DNA from: Peribacillus sp. FSL P2-0133
Lineage (GTDB): Bacteria > Bacillota > Bacilli > Bacillales > DSM-1321
Reading direction: 5' to 3'
DNA length: 64,000 nt
Assembly: GCF_037975445.1 (NCBI RefSeq)
Contig: NZ_CP150254.1
Span: 4,524,001 to 4,588,000 of the forward strand
The notes under the pieces are model-generated. The model did not search any database, was not told the DNA's origin, and saw only the letters and a program-made list of their open reading frames with translations. Positions within the stretch are counted from its first letter, which is position 1; each line of letters opens with the position of its first letter. A program made the position numbers and the translations under genes. This document shows, piece after piece, positions 53,841 to 63,799 of the stretch.

Positions 53841-55166
53841 TTAATTGCCATTGCCTGGTATCGTCTCCCTATTCCCGGCCTGGGTGACCCCATCTTGCTC
53901 AGGCTCCATTCCACACCATTGAATTAATGTAAGAGCAATGATTTCGGCTGTTGAGAACACGTTGTCGAGCAGGATGTATTCATTTGGATAGTGTGCAACC
54001 TCGGTTACTCCTGGCCCGAAAACGATTGCAGGCGTTTCACCGACATGTGTCAGCAATCCCCCATCCGTTCCCCAAGGGGAGGCCTCAATGACAGGGTCCT
54101 GTCCGGCAACTTGCCGATATTGATGAACAAGCGCATTCATCAGTTCATGCTCTACATCAATTGCTCCTGGAACCCAGCGTGCCCCGAACCATTCCAATAC
54201 GGGCGGGTTTTCCTTGAACCATTGGTCCACTTCCCCCAGCTGTAATAACCAGGCCGCCATTTCATCCTTCGCCTGCTCCATCGTTTCCTCCGGCGCAACG
54301 CCCATCCTTCCTTCGATTTTCACAAGGTCAGGGACGGATGACGGCCAATTACCGCCTTCAATGACACCTAGATTGATTGGAATCGGAATAGGCGTGTTCT
54401 GATAAAGCGGATCACTGATACGTGCATTTCGCTTTTCTTCCAAGGCACGAATATGATTGATGACAGTCATGCTTTTTTCAATCGCACTAACGCCTTCATA
54501 CCTTGTTCCGCCATGGGCTGACCGTCCTTTAACATGGATTCGGAACCACATCGAACCCTGCTGTTTCGGGAAGATCCTCATATTCGTCGGTTCAGGGATC
54601 AGGGCGGCATCTGCTTTATATCCCCTCAGGACGGCCGCCAATGTTCCGGCCCCACCGCTTTCTTCTTCAATCACACTTTGAAAAATGACATCTCCTTTTA
54701 ATTGGATGCCATTTTCCTTCAATGCCTGCATCGCAAGGATCAGCGATACATTTCCACCTTTCATATCGGTTACACCGCGACCAAACATTCTTCCATTTTT
54801 AATCGCTCCACTATAAGGGTCGTCGTCCCACTGCTCCCGGTCCCCATCCGGAACCACATCGATGTGTCCGTTCAAAATGATGGAACGTCCGCCTCCAGTC
54901 CCTTTCATGATACCTACCACATTGGGGCTGTTGGAAAATTCACTGCGTGGAGAATAGAAATAAGAATGCTTTTTCAGCTCGCCGCCGTCAGGTTCCCAAC
55001 TATCGATCTGCAAACCCATTTCCTGCAGCTTTTGGGCGACGATGGCCTGTGCCCCTGCTTCATTTCCTTGCGTACTTGGGGCTTGAACCATTTTTTGCAA
55101 TAGGGTTGTTCCTTCTTCCCGATGATCCTTGATCCATTGGTTTATCCGTTTTTTTATATCCGGCAC
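53841..55166 (-). CDS. yodQ: M20-family deacylase (YodQ-like)
   Basis: A 441-residue ArgE/DapE-type metallohydrolase: GHIDVVPDGD and GRGVTDMKGGN carry the first metal ligands, and SVIEEESGGAGT the catalytic Glu pair (about 165). The dimerisation domain lies at about 205-320. In the kam pathway it would remove the acetyl group from 4-acetamidobutyrate to release 4-aminobutyrate (inference). Start GTG 55166 after AAGGAGGAT; only 11 bp follow the thiolase gene. Confidence 0.88.
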   Translation of the reverse strand: MPDIKKRINQWIKDHREEGTTLLQKMVQAPSTQGNEAGAQAIVAQKLQEMGLQIDSWEPDGGELKKHSYFYSPRSEFSNSPNVVGIMKGTGGGRSIILNGHIDVVPDGDREQWDDDPYSGAIKNGRMFGRGVTDMKGGNVSLILAMQALKENGIQLKGDVIFQSVIEEESGGAGTLAAVLRGYKADAALIPEPTNMRIFPKQQGSMWFRIHVKGRSAHGGTRYEGVSAIEKSMTVINHIRALEEKRNARISDPLYQNTPIPIPINLGVIEGGNWPSSVPDLVKIEGRMGVAPEETMEQAKDEMAAWLLQLGEVDQWFKENPPVLEWFGARWVPGAIDVEHELMNALVHQYRQVAGQDPVIEASPWGTDGGLLTHVGETPAIVFGPGVTEVAHYPNEYILLDNVFSTAEIIALTLIQWCGMEPEQDGVTQAGNRETIPGNGN

Positions 55167-55177
55167 ATTTATCCTCC

Positions 55178-56359
55178 TTAATTACACATATTCTCATAGA
55201 TTACTGAAAGTCCCATCCCACCTGCCATACACAACGTTACCATTCCATACTTAACTTGTGAACGCAACATTTCATGCATCAGTGTGACTGTCAATTTTGC
55301 ACCTGTTGCTCCTACAGGGTGACCAAGTGCAATTGCCCCTCCATTGACATTGACAATATCCTGATTCAAATCTAACTCCTTGATCACTGCAAGTGCTTGG
55401 GCAGCAAAGGCTTCATTAAGTTCAATCAGTCCGATATCCTCTAACGATAGACCTGCTTTTGCCAATGCCTTTCGAGTTGCTGGTACGGGTCCAATCCCCA
55501 TAACTCCAGGTTCAACTCCTGCACTGGCGAAAGCCTTTATTTTCAAGAGCGGTTTTAATCCCTTTTCTTCTGCTTGCTGCTTGGACATTAATAGTACAGC
55601 TGCAGCTCCATCATTCATAGGACAGGCATTTCCTGCCGTAATGGTTCCTTCATTTTTGAATACTGCTGGAAGACTGGCTAGTTGATCTAGATGAATGTCC
55701 TCGCGTACCCCTTCGTCATGATTGAAGATTTGAAGTCCTTTTCGATCCTTGATTTTAAGCGAAATAATTTCTCTATCAAAGCGCCCCTCTACTATAGCTT
55801 TCCAAGCCTTCTTGTGGCTTTGATAAGCAAATAGATCCTGTTCTTCACGACGGATACCGTATTTTTCAGCCAAGCGCTCGGCAGTTATTCCCATATGCTC
55901 ATTTCCCAAGGAACATATTAATCCATCTGCCAGCAGAGCATCCTCCATCGTTACGTTTCCAAATTTACCGCCCCATCTATTTTTCACGATATAAGGCACA
56001 TTGCTCATGCTCTCCACTCCGCCGGCAATGATTACGTCTTCTTGACCAGCAGCGATAGTTAAAGCGGCGTTGGTAATGGCCTTTAAACCTGATCCACATG
56101 CTTTGATTACAACGTGGCCTGGGACACTGTGTGGGAAACAAGCCATCTGCGACGAAATACGGGCCGAGTTAAGTCCGCCTCCGTGGACATAGCCATGTCC
56201 GAAAATCACTTCATTTACCTTCTCTTTACCTAATCCAGAATTATCCATTAAACCTTCCAATACTTGACGGCCCAATTCGGTAGCTTTAACATTCCGTAGT
56301 GATTTGCCAAAGGATCCAACTGCAGTTCGCGCTCCAGCAACGATGACAACCTCATTCAT
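55178..56359 (-). CDS. Acetyl-CoA C-acyltransferase (thiolase)
   Basis: A 393-residue thiolase. Catalytic Cys in VIKACGSGLKA (about residue 88), active-site Asn/His in NEAFAAQAL and GGAIALGHPVGATGAK, and the second Cys in TLCMAGGMGLS. It would cleave 6-acetamido-3-oxohexanoyl-CoA into acetyl-CoA and 4-acetamidobutanoyl-CoA within lysine breakdown (inference from operon order). Compared with my recollection of the B. subtilis yod cluster, this thiolase is an extra member. It is 19 bp after the CoA-transferase beta gene. Confidence 0.92.
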   Translation of the reverse strand: MNEVVIVAGARTAVGSFGKSLRNVKATELGRQVLEGLMDNSGLGKEKVNEVIFGHGYVHGGGLNSARISSQMACFPHSVPGHVVIKACGSGLKAITNAALTIAAGQEDVIIAGGVESMSNVPYIVKNRWGGKFGNVTMEDALLADGLICSLGNEHMGITAERLAEKYGIRREEQDLFAYQSHKKAWKAIVEGRFDREIISLKIKDRKGLQIFNHDEGVREDIHLDQLASLPAVFKNEGTITAGNACPMNDGAAAVLLMSKQQAEEKGLKPLLKIKAFASAGVEPGVMGIGPVPATRKALAKAGLSLEDIGLIELNEAFAAQALAVIKELDLNQDIVNVNGGAIALGHPVGATGAKLTVTLMHEMLRSQVKYGMVTLCMAGGMGLSVIYENMCN

Positions 56360-56378
56360 GCTTTTTTCCTCCTCTTAC

Positions 56379-57041
56379 CTATTCAATGGTGTTGACAGCA
56401 GCATGGATTTTCAATGTCGCCTCTGTATTACTTATCACATCATCCACGGTATATGGCGCCATGACTTCCTTCAGCACCAATCCCTCTTCTGTAACTTCCA
56501 TGACAGCCATATCCGTAATGATTAAATCCACACTCTGCCTTGCCGTCAATGGAAGCGTACATGCCTTCAATATCTTCGATTCGCCCTGCTTATTCACATG
56601 ATTCATCAGGACGATCACCTTTTTGGCTTTCTGGGCAAGCTCCATTGCCCCGCCCATACCCGGCACCCGCTTTCCTGGGACGATCCAATTCGCCAAATCC
56701 CCTTTTTCACTGACTTCCAGGGCTCCAAGGATGGTGATGTCGATGTATCCTTTCCTGATCATTCCAAATGCTGTTGCACTATCAAAATATGAAGCTCCCA
56801 TTACAGTGGTGATCGGGAACCCTCCCGCATTACAGAGGGCAGGATCTTCTTGCCCGGGATCAGGGCTTGGCCCTGTACCGAGAACTCCGTTTTCCGCATG
56901 GAACAGCACATGGATATCTTGAGGAATATGGTCGGCCACCAAGGTAGGGATGCCGATGCCTAAATTGACGATCAATCCGTCATGGATTTCCTTGGCGGCG
57001 CGTTTCGCGATGCGATTTCGTACATCTACTGCCATGCCCAT
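56379..57041 (-). CDS. yodR: 3-oxoacid CoA-transferase, beta subunit
   Basis: 220 residues starting MGMAVDVRNRIAKRAAKE at ATG 57041, with GGGGTGA upstream; it overlaps the alpha gene by 16 bases, implying coupled translation. The catalytic Glu lies in FHAENGVLG (about residue 47); GIGIPTLVADHIP and GGAMELAQKAKKVIV are family blocks. With the alpha subunit it would activate 6-acetamido-3-oxohexanoate to its CoA ester. Confidence 0.92.
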   Translation of the reverse strand: MGMAVDVRNRIAKRAAKEIHDGLIVNLGIGIPTLVADHIPQDIHVLFHAENGVLGTGPSPDPGQEDPALCNAGGFPITTVMGASYFDSATAFGMIRKGYIDITILGALEVSEKGDLANWIVPGKRVPGMGGAMELAQKAKKVIVLMNHVNKQGESKILKACTLPLTARQSVDLIITDMAVMEVTEEGLVLKEVMAPYTVDDVISNTEATLKIHAAVNTIE

Positions 57042-57724
57042 TTCCAATTCACCCCTTTTGTCGGAATCACCATATCTACATAAATGCCTGGTGTGGCAAT
57101 ACATTCAGGATCTAATTCGCCTACAGGAACGATTTCCTCCACTTCCGCAATCGTGAAGGTTCCAGCCATCGCTACCAGCGGATTGAAGTTACATGCAGTC
57201 TTGTCGTACACTAAATTCCCCAGCGAATCTGCCTTTTTGGCATGGACGATGCTGACTTCAGCCGTCAAAGCGGTTTCCACCAAGTATTCTTTTCCTTCTA
57301 TCATCATCTTGTCCTTGCCTTCTTCGGCTATCGTACCAATCCCGACATCGACAAAAATCCCGCCTAAGCCTACACCGCCAGCACGAATCCGTTCGGCTAA
57401 TGTCCCTTGCGGTGAAAATTCTACTTGCAGCTTTCCTTCAGTCATGAGCCTGCCGGCATTAGGATTGGAACCGATATGCGAGGCGATCACTTTCTTTGCC
57501 CTTTCAGCAGTCACAAGCCGGCCAATGCCGATGTCAGGGAATCCAGTATCATTGCCAATCAAGGTCAATTCCTTGACGCCCTTGTCAAGGATACCCTGTA
57601 CGAGTGTCGGAGGAGTCCCCACTCCGCCAAACCCGCCATACATGAGTGTGCATCCATCGGAAATATGCTCCAATGCTTCTTCCATGGTCACAATTTTGTT
57701 TTTCTTCATAATGACCTGCTTCAT
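57026..57724 (-). CDS. yodS: 3-oxoacid CoA-transferase, alpha subunit
   Basis: 232 residues from ATG 57724, which follows AGGAGGAACG; the longer frame lacks a site. Motifs: MYGGFGGVGTPPTLVQG (CoA-binding glycine loop), VEFSPQGTLAERIRAGG, GVGIGTIAEEGK. Forms a heteromer with the adjacent beta subunit. It is 10 bp after yodT. Donor CoA thioester not predictable. Confidence 0.92.
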   Translation of the reverse strand: MKQVIMKKNKIVTMEEALEHISDGCTLMYGGFGGVGTPPTLVQGILDKGVKELTLIGNDTGFPDIGIGRLVTAERAKKVIASHIGSNPNAGRLMTEGKLQVEFSPQGTLAERIRAGGVGLGGIFVDVGIGTIAEEGKDKMMIEGKEYLVETALTAEVSIVHAKKADSLGNLVYDKTACNFNPLVAMAGTFTIAEVEEIVPVGELDPECIATPGIYVDMVIPTKGVNWKWAWQ

Positions 57725-57734
57725 ATCGTTCCTC

Positions 57735-59102
57735 CTAAATAGCCTGCATGTCCTCAATCAAACCTTCCGTGTGCAATTCTTGCTGCAACTCTTCGAGGGA
57801 AGCTTCCAGTATCTTGACGAGGGTATCGATTTCTTCATTCGTAATGATTAATGGCGGAGATATGATAACCGCATCGCCAGCAATTCCTTCAATCGCACCT
57901 GCAGCAGGATAGATCAACAGCCCCTTAGCAAAAGCCTTATTGACAAGCCTTGTAGTCAGGCCGATCTGCAAGTCGAATGGCGTTTTTGAAATTCGATTGG
58001 AGACAAACTCAAGCCCAAGGAGAAGCCCTTTCCCTCTTACATCTCCAATGATGTCGAATTTCTCAGCCAATCCCTCCAGCTTCTTAAACAGATATTGACC
58101 TTTCTCTTCCGCTGCCTGAACCAGGTCATTTCGCTCAATGTAGGAAAGCACTTCCAATGAAACGGCTGCAGATAGAGGGTTTGCACTATATGTGTGTCCA
58201 GCCATGATTGATTTAGAACCTTTTAAAATGGGCTCCATGACACGGTCACTAATCATCGTGGCTGCGATTGGAGTATAGCCGGCACTCATTCCTTTACCCA
58301 ATGCGATGATATCCGGGGTGACTCCCCAGTGTTCCATTGCGAACATTTTTCCTGTCCGGCCGATGCCCGTCATTACCTCATCGGCGATAAAGAGAATGTT
58401 ATAGTTTTCGCAGATTTCCTTAATCCTTTGATAGTAGCCATCCGGCGGTGTTACAGCACCAGCCGATGCCCCGATTATCGGTTCTGCGATGAAGGCTGCG
58501 ATATTCTCGGAGCCGACCCTTTGAATAGCAGTCTCCAGTTCATCTGCACACTTAAGCTTGCATCCGGAGGTTTCATTATTATAAGGACAGCGATAGCAGT
58601 AGGGAGCAGATATGCTAGGAAAATCCTCCAATAGCGGCACAAAACGTTTTCTTCTTGGTACATGACCTGACATCGATAAAGCGCCCATCGTGATCCCGTG
58701 ATAACTCGTCCACCTTGATATGATGCGATTTTTTCGCTCGAACCCTTTTTCTTGCCAATGTTGTATCGCGATCTTCATTGCCGTTTCGGTCGCTTCCGAT
58801 CCACTATTCACAAAAAACGACCAATTCAAATCCCCTGGAGCCAACTCACTTAGCTTTTTTGCCAATGCCTCTGCGGCTCCACTCGTAAAATGAGACCTAT
58901 ATGCAAAAGAAACTTTGCGGGCCTGCTCCGTCATTGCCTCGACAACATCCAATACACCATGGCCTATACTTGCTGTGACCGCTCCTGATGAACCGTCTAT
59001 ATACTGTTTTCCATCTATATCATAAAGATAAATTCCATTCCCATGAGAGATAGTGGGATAGTGATGATCTAAAGTAGGCTTAATCAAATGATTCCGTTCC
59101 AT
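57735..59102 (-). CDS. yodT: Class III aminotransferase (YodT-like)
   Basis: 455 residues, PLP-dependent. NSGSEATETAMKIA binds PLP phosphate, FIADEVMTGIGRTGKMF holds the PLP Asp, and the Schiff-base Lys is in ALGKGMSAGY. An unusual Cys group, YCYRCPYN then GCKLKC (about 168-185), could hold a metal. It should transfer the 3-amino group of N6-acetyl-beta-lysine to a 2-oxo acid, giving 6-acetamido-3-oxohexanoate (inference). Confidence 0.9.
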   Translation of the reverse strand: MERNHLIKPTLDHHYPTISHGNGIYLYDIDGKQYIDGSSGAVTASIGHGVLDVVEAMTEQARKVSFAYRSHFTSGAAEALAKKLSELAPGDLNWSFFVNSGSEATETAMKIAIQHWQEKGFERKNRIISRWTSYHGITMGALSMSGHVPRRKRFVPLLEDFPSISAPYCYRCPYNNETSGCKLKCADELETAIQRVGSENIAAFIAEPIIGASAGAVTPPDGYYQRIKEICENYNILFIADEVMTGIGRTGKMFAMEHWGVTPDIIALGKGMSAGYTPIAATMISDRVMEPILKGSKSIMAGHTYSANPLSAAVSLEVLSYIERNDLVQAAEEKGQYLFKKLEGLAEKFDIIGDVRGKGLLLGLEFVSNRISKTPFDLQIGLTTRLVNKAFAKGLLIYPAAGAIEGIAGDAVIISPPLIITNEEIDTLVKILEASLEELQQELHTEGLIEDMQAI

Positions 59103-59178
59103 TTCATCTCTCCTTTTTAACGTTTGTACGCACTGCTCATTATCTATTAATCAATTAAGTTCTTTTAAAAAAACGATT

Positions 59179-60286
<1,108 letters not shown>

Positions 60287-60312
60287 TATGTACCCCCCTT
60301 ATTTAAAGAATT

Positions 60313-60346
60313 CGGGAGAAGAGATGCATATCATCCGCTTCTCCCG
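60313..60346 (-). promoter_or_regulatory. Hairpin between yokU and ablB
   Basis: A perfect 9-bp stem CGGGAGAAG/CTTCTCCCG with a 16-base loop. On the minus strand it is followed by AATTC, not a T run, so processing or partial attenuation is likelier than termination. Confidence 0.55.
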
Positions 60347-60351
60347 GCATT

Positions 60352-60624
60352 CTATTTCCAATTGAATAATTTTTTGATAGGTGCCTGAAGAAGCTGATCA
60401 TACGTGAACTCATCAGGATATTCACTCACATCATATATAGATAAGGCTTCATCCACCTTTTGATTCATCGAATCAGACACATAGATTCCACACTCAGGAC
60501 AGTTCACGGCTGGAACTTGAAGGACTTTTATAGAGCGTTTCCCGTCAGGCATGATCCAGTAACAATCCTTCTTTTCACTTTCTTCCACGTTCGGGGTGTT
60601 GCACCACAAGCAATCCATCTTCAT
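60352..60624 (-). CDS. yokU: YokU-family zinc-finger protein
   Basis: 90 residues with two CxxC pairs (CLWCNTP at the start and VNCPECGIYVSD in the middle), a YgiT-type zinc finger. It overlaps kamA by the four bases ATGA, so it is translationally coupled; the same pairing is seen in other Bacillus kam loci. Precise role unknown, possibly assisting KamA. Confidence 0.88.
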   Translation of the reverse strand: MKMDCLWCNTPNVEESEKKDCYWIMPDGKRSIKVLQVPAVNCPECGIYVSDSMNQKVDEALSIYDVSEYPDEFTYDQLLQAPIKKLFNWK

Positions 60625-62072
60625 TCCTCCTTGCCTTCAGATTTAACAGAGCCACTAGCGGCCATGGCGTTCTTTTTTTCTTGGGCTAACCTTAATTTTT
60701 CCTTCATTTCATCCCGTTTATCACGGCGATCCTTCAAGGAAGCATGTTCCTCAGTGATTTCATATGCTTTTCTCTTGTCAAGACGACGAAGGCCTTCTGG
60801 CACCAAGTTGAATTTCTCGTCCGTCATCAGAGCTGAAATCCCGACGGCTTCTTTCCTATCCGCAGTACCATACACTTCATCAAAGTAAGCATCTGCACTG
60901 CCGGCAACATAATTCTTCGGCTCCGGATAGCTTGTGATAACTCCTTCAAAGTTCCGTAAAACGACTTTATCCGGACTTTGCGAAAGAAGGTAATTCGGAG
61001 TCAAGGCAATCTTTCCGCCTCCGCCAGGAGCATCCACCACAAAGGTAGGCACTGCATATCCTGATGTATGGCCGCGCAGCGCTTCAATGATTTCAAGTCC
61101 TTTTGAAACCGGCGCCCGGAAATGGCCAATCCCTTCAGATAGATCACATTGATAAATGTAATAAGGTCTTACCCTTGCTTTTACACAGTCATGCATAAGC
61201 TTTTTCATGATATGTACACTATCGTTGATTCCAGCTAGGATGACTGCCTGATTACCAAGCGGTACGCCTGCCATCGACAGCATATCACATGCTTTTTTCG
61301 CTTCATCCGTCAGTTCAAGTGAATGATTGAAATGTGTATTCAACCAAACCGGATGATACTTTTTCAGAATATTACATAAATTTTCCGTAATCCTCTGCGG
61401 GAAAACGACCGGTGCACGTGTTCCGATCCGAATGATTTCCACATGCGGGATGGCACGTAAGTTACTCAATACGTATTCAAGGATCTTATCATTGATCAGC
61501 AGGCCGTCTCCGCCAGAGATCAGCACGTCCCTCACTTCCGGAGTGTTCCGGATATATTCAATCGCCCCGTCAAGCTGCTTCTTGGGAACACCCATGCCAA
61601 CCTGACCTGAGAAACGGCGTCGAGTACAATATCTGCAGTACATGGAGCATTGGTTCGTTACAAGGAATAGAACGCGATCCGGATATCGATGCGTCAATCC
61701 TGGAACAGGGGAATCCTCATCCTCATGCAGCGGATCCTCCAAATCATATCTAGTCTTGTTCATTTCTGCCGAAAGCGGTACCGACTGTAAACGAATCGGA
61801 CAGCGAGGATCATCGGGATTCATCAAAGAAGCATAATAAGGCGTAATGTTCAACGGAATCGTTTGAGTCGAAATCCGGACTCCTTCTTCTTCTTCAGGTG
61901 TCAGGTTGACGACCTTTTTCAAATCATCCAGTGTTTTAATCGTATTGGTCAATTGCCAGAGCCAGTCATTCCACTGCTCTTCCGTTACATCCTTCCACAA
62001 TTCGATATCATTATAATGCCTGCGTCCACCTAGGTATTCTTTATGTTTTACATCCATTCCCATCAAATTCAT
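60621..62072 (-). CDS. kamA: Lysine 2,3-aminomutase
   Basis: 483-residue radical-SAM enzyme converting L-lysine to L-beta-lysine. CSMYCRYC (Cys142, 146, 149) binds the [4Fe-4S] cluster and SAM; SGGDGLLI is the SAM-binding glycine stretch; Lys354 in APGGGGKIAL binds PLP. The C-terminal 70 residues are charged and helical (RDKRDEMKEKL). First gene of the operon, behind a sigma-54 promoter at 62115-62131. AAAGGGGG precedes the ATG. Confidence 0.95.
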   Translation of the reverse strand: MNLMGMDVKHKEYLGGRRHYNDIELWKDVTEEQWNDWLWQLTNTIKTLDDLKKVVNLTPEEEEGVRISTQTIPLNITPYYASLMNPDDPRCPIRLQSVPLSAEMNKTRYDLEDPLHEDEDSPVPGLTHRYPDRVLFLVTNQCSMYCRYCTRRRFSGQVGMGVPKKQLDGAIEYIRNTPEVRDVLISGGDGLLINDKILEYVLSNLRAIPHVEIIRIGTRAPVVFPQRITENLCNILKKYHPVWLNTHFNHSLELTDEAKKACDMLSMAGVPLGNQAVILAGINDSVHIMKKLMHDCVKARVRPYYIYQCDLSEGIGHFRAPVSKGLEIIEALRGHTSGYAVPTFVVDAPGGGGKIALTPNYLLSQSPDKVVLRNFEGVITSYPEPKNYVAGSADAYFDEVYGTADRKEAVGISALMTDEKFNLVPEGLRRLDKRKAYEITEEHASLKDRRDKRDEMKEKLRLAQEKKNAMAASGSVKSEGKEE

Positions 62073-62114
62073 TTAAAATGCCCCCTTTATTGTAAGAACT
62101 TATATATATACTCT

Positions 62115-62131
62115 CGCAAGAATGATGCCAA
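62115..62131 (-). promoter_or_regulatory. Sigma-54 (-24/-12) promoter of the kam operon
   Basis: Minus strand TTGGCATCATTCTTGCG: the -24 GG (62128-62129) and -12 GC (62116-62117) are exactly 10 bases apart, fitting TGGCAC-N5-TTGC. The transcript would start near 62104, about 30 bases before kamA. The adjacent gene encodes a sigma-54 activator. Confidence 0.8.
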
Positions 62132-62245
62132 CATGAATAACAAGGAAAACGTAGGCAAAAGGGGGCAAACCGAGCTTAAAGTCGCAAGAAATTTTTCATT
62201 ACGCATAATTTTTTGCAGCCAGATTCTTTGCGCCAAGTAAAAAAT

Positions 62246-62281
62246 CAAAAAAGAGGGTCTCTTTACACAAGAGCCCTCTTC
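62246..62281 (-). terminator. Terminator between the activator gene and kamA
   Basis: AAGAGGG/CCCTCTT with inner CTCTT/AAGAG, followed by T6 on the minus strand. It separates the regulator transcript from the kam operon. Confidence 0.85.
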
Positions 62282-62317
62282 GTTACAACATGATCAAGAA
62301 AGTGAAAAAACCTGCAT

Positions 62318-63799
62318 TCACTTTGATTCCTTCGATCCTGCCGTATAAACTTTTTCAATGCCGTACTTGTTTAACTTATATTGCAGTCCCTGTCTTTTAA
62401 TATTGAGGGCTTCTGCCGTTTTGCTGATATTTCCGTTATATTTCTCGAACATATTGATGATCATTTCCCTTTCCATTTCTTCAAGAACGACAGGTAAATC
62501 AATCTTGTTTTTCAATGGGGAAGGATGGCTCTGCGCATTTGCTGCAGCATAATTTCCTGAAGGGAAAAGATAAGCAGGAAGATGATGTTCATCAATCATA
62601 TCTTCCCCTGCGTCCATGACGTTAAAGGTCAACTCGATGGCATGTCCCAGTTCACGAATGTTTCCTGGCCATTGATATTGAAGAAGCCGCTGCATCGCCT
62701 TTTGACTGATCCCGCGCACTTCGGTAAAAAATGATTTGTTGAACTTTTGAATAAAGTGATTGACGATTTCCGGAATATCCGTTTTACGCTCCAAAAGAGA
62801 AGGCATTTGGATCGTCACGACATTCAGGCGGAAAAATAAATCCGAGCGAATGATTCCCCGCTCCAACGCCTCTTCTGGAGATATGTTCATCGCAGCAATG
62901 ATCTTCACATTAACCTTCTGCTCCTTCGAACCTCCAACACGGCGCACCTCACCTTCCTGAAGCACTCGCAGTAATTTTGCCTGCAGACCGAGGTCGAGGC
63001 TATTCAGCTCATCAAGGAAAAGAGTTCCGCCATTTGCCTGTTCAAAAATGCCCATGCGATCCATAGCTCCGGTAAAAGCCCCTTTCGTCGTGCCGAACAG
63101 CAGCCCCTCCATCAATTCCTTTGGAACAGCTGCACAGTTCTGCGCGATGAAAGGCTGATTTCGCTGAGCACTTACATTATGTATACTTTGCGCAACCAGT
63201 TCTTTCCCTGTCCCGGTAGGTCCATAAATCATGACTGGGGAATGGGTACGGGCCGCTTTTTTCGCCAATGAAATCGCTTGCTGAAAAGCAGGGCTTTTAC
63301 CAATCAAATCACTAAAATGATAGGTCGCCGTCCCTTCAGAGAACTTACTTTTCTTATGGGTCTCGGCCAGCTGGGAACGCAAATCGACAATTTGGTCGTA
63401 CATATTCATGACCTTCGTAATATCCTTTGCGATTTCCACTGCCCCTATAATTTCACCATCCTCATACAAAGGATACGTACTATTGATCGACGTTATTTTT
63501 TTCTCCTTTAAATTGACATATGTTTGAATGGACTCAATCGTTTCATTGCCTTTTTCCAATGCTACATTCAGCGTACTGGATTCATCAGTCAATGAAGGAT
63601 AAAGCTGAAAAATATTTTCCCCCAGCACATGTTCACGATCAAGCCCGTCGATATGTGCCATCATTTCATTGTAAAATACCGTGTCCCCATCTTTATTCAC
63701 AATATGGACACCCACATTGATTACATTCAATATCCATTCAAATTGAGTGGAAAACTGATTTACTGAAGATTTCATTTCTTCATCTCCGTTCTCTGTCAT
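62318..63799 (-). CDS. kamR: Sigma-54-dependent activator of the kam operon (KamR-type)
   Basis: 493 residues: PAS sensor domain (about 20-130), short coiled linker, AAA+ domain with Walker A GPTGTGKE (193-200), the sigma-54 contact loop GAFTGA (240-245) and Walker B GGTLFLDELN, then a Fis-type helix-turn-helix at about 449-480 (NGNISKTAEALNIKRQGLQYKL). It would bind upstream of the -24/-12 promoter and open it when lysine or a product is sensed. Start may be 63799 (AGGTGAT) or 63775 (GGAGATG). Confidence 0.9.
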   Translation of the reverse strand: MTENGDEEMKSSVNQFSTQFEWILNVINVGVHIVNKDGDTVFYNEMMAHIDGLDREHVLGENIFQLYPSLTDESSTLNVALEKGNETIESIQTYVNLKEKKITSINSTYPLYEDGEIIGAVEIAKDITKVMNMYDQIVDLRSQLAETHKKSKFSEGTATYHFSDLIGKSPAFQQAISLAKKAARTHSPVMIYGPTGTGKELVAQSIHNVSAQRNQPFIAQNCAAVPKELMEGLLFGTTKGAFTGAMDRMGIFEQANGGTLFLDELNSLDLGLQAKLLRVLQEGEVRRVGGSKEQKVNVKIIAAMNISPEEALERGIIRSDLFFRLNVVTIQMPSLLERKTDIPEIVNHFIQKFNKSFFTEVRGISQKAMQRLLQYQWPGNIRELGHAIELTFNVMDAGEDMIDEHHLPAYLFPSGNYAAANAQSHPSPLKNKIDLPVVLEEMEREMIINMFEKYNGNISKTAEALNIKRQGLQYKLNKYGIEKVYTAGSKESK

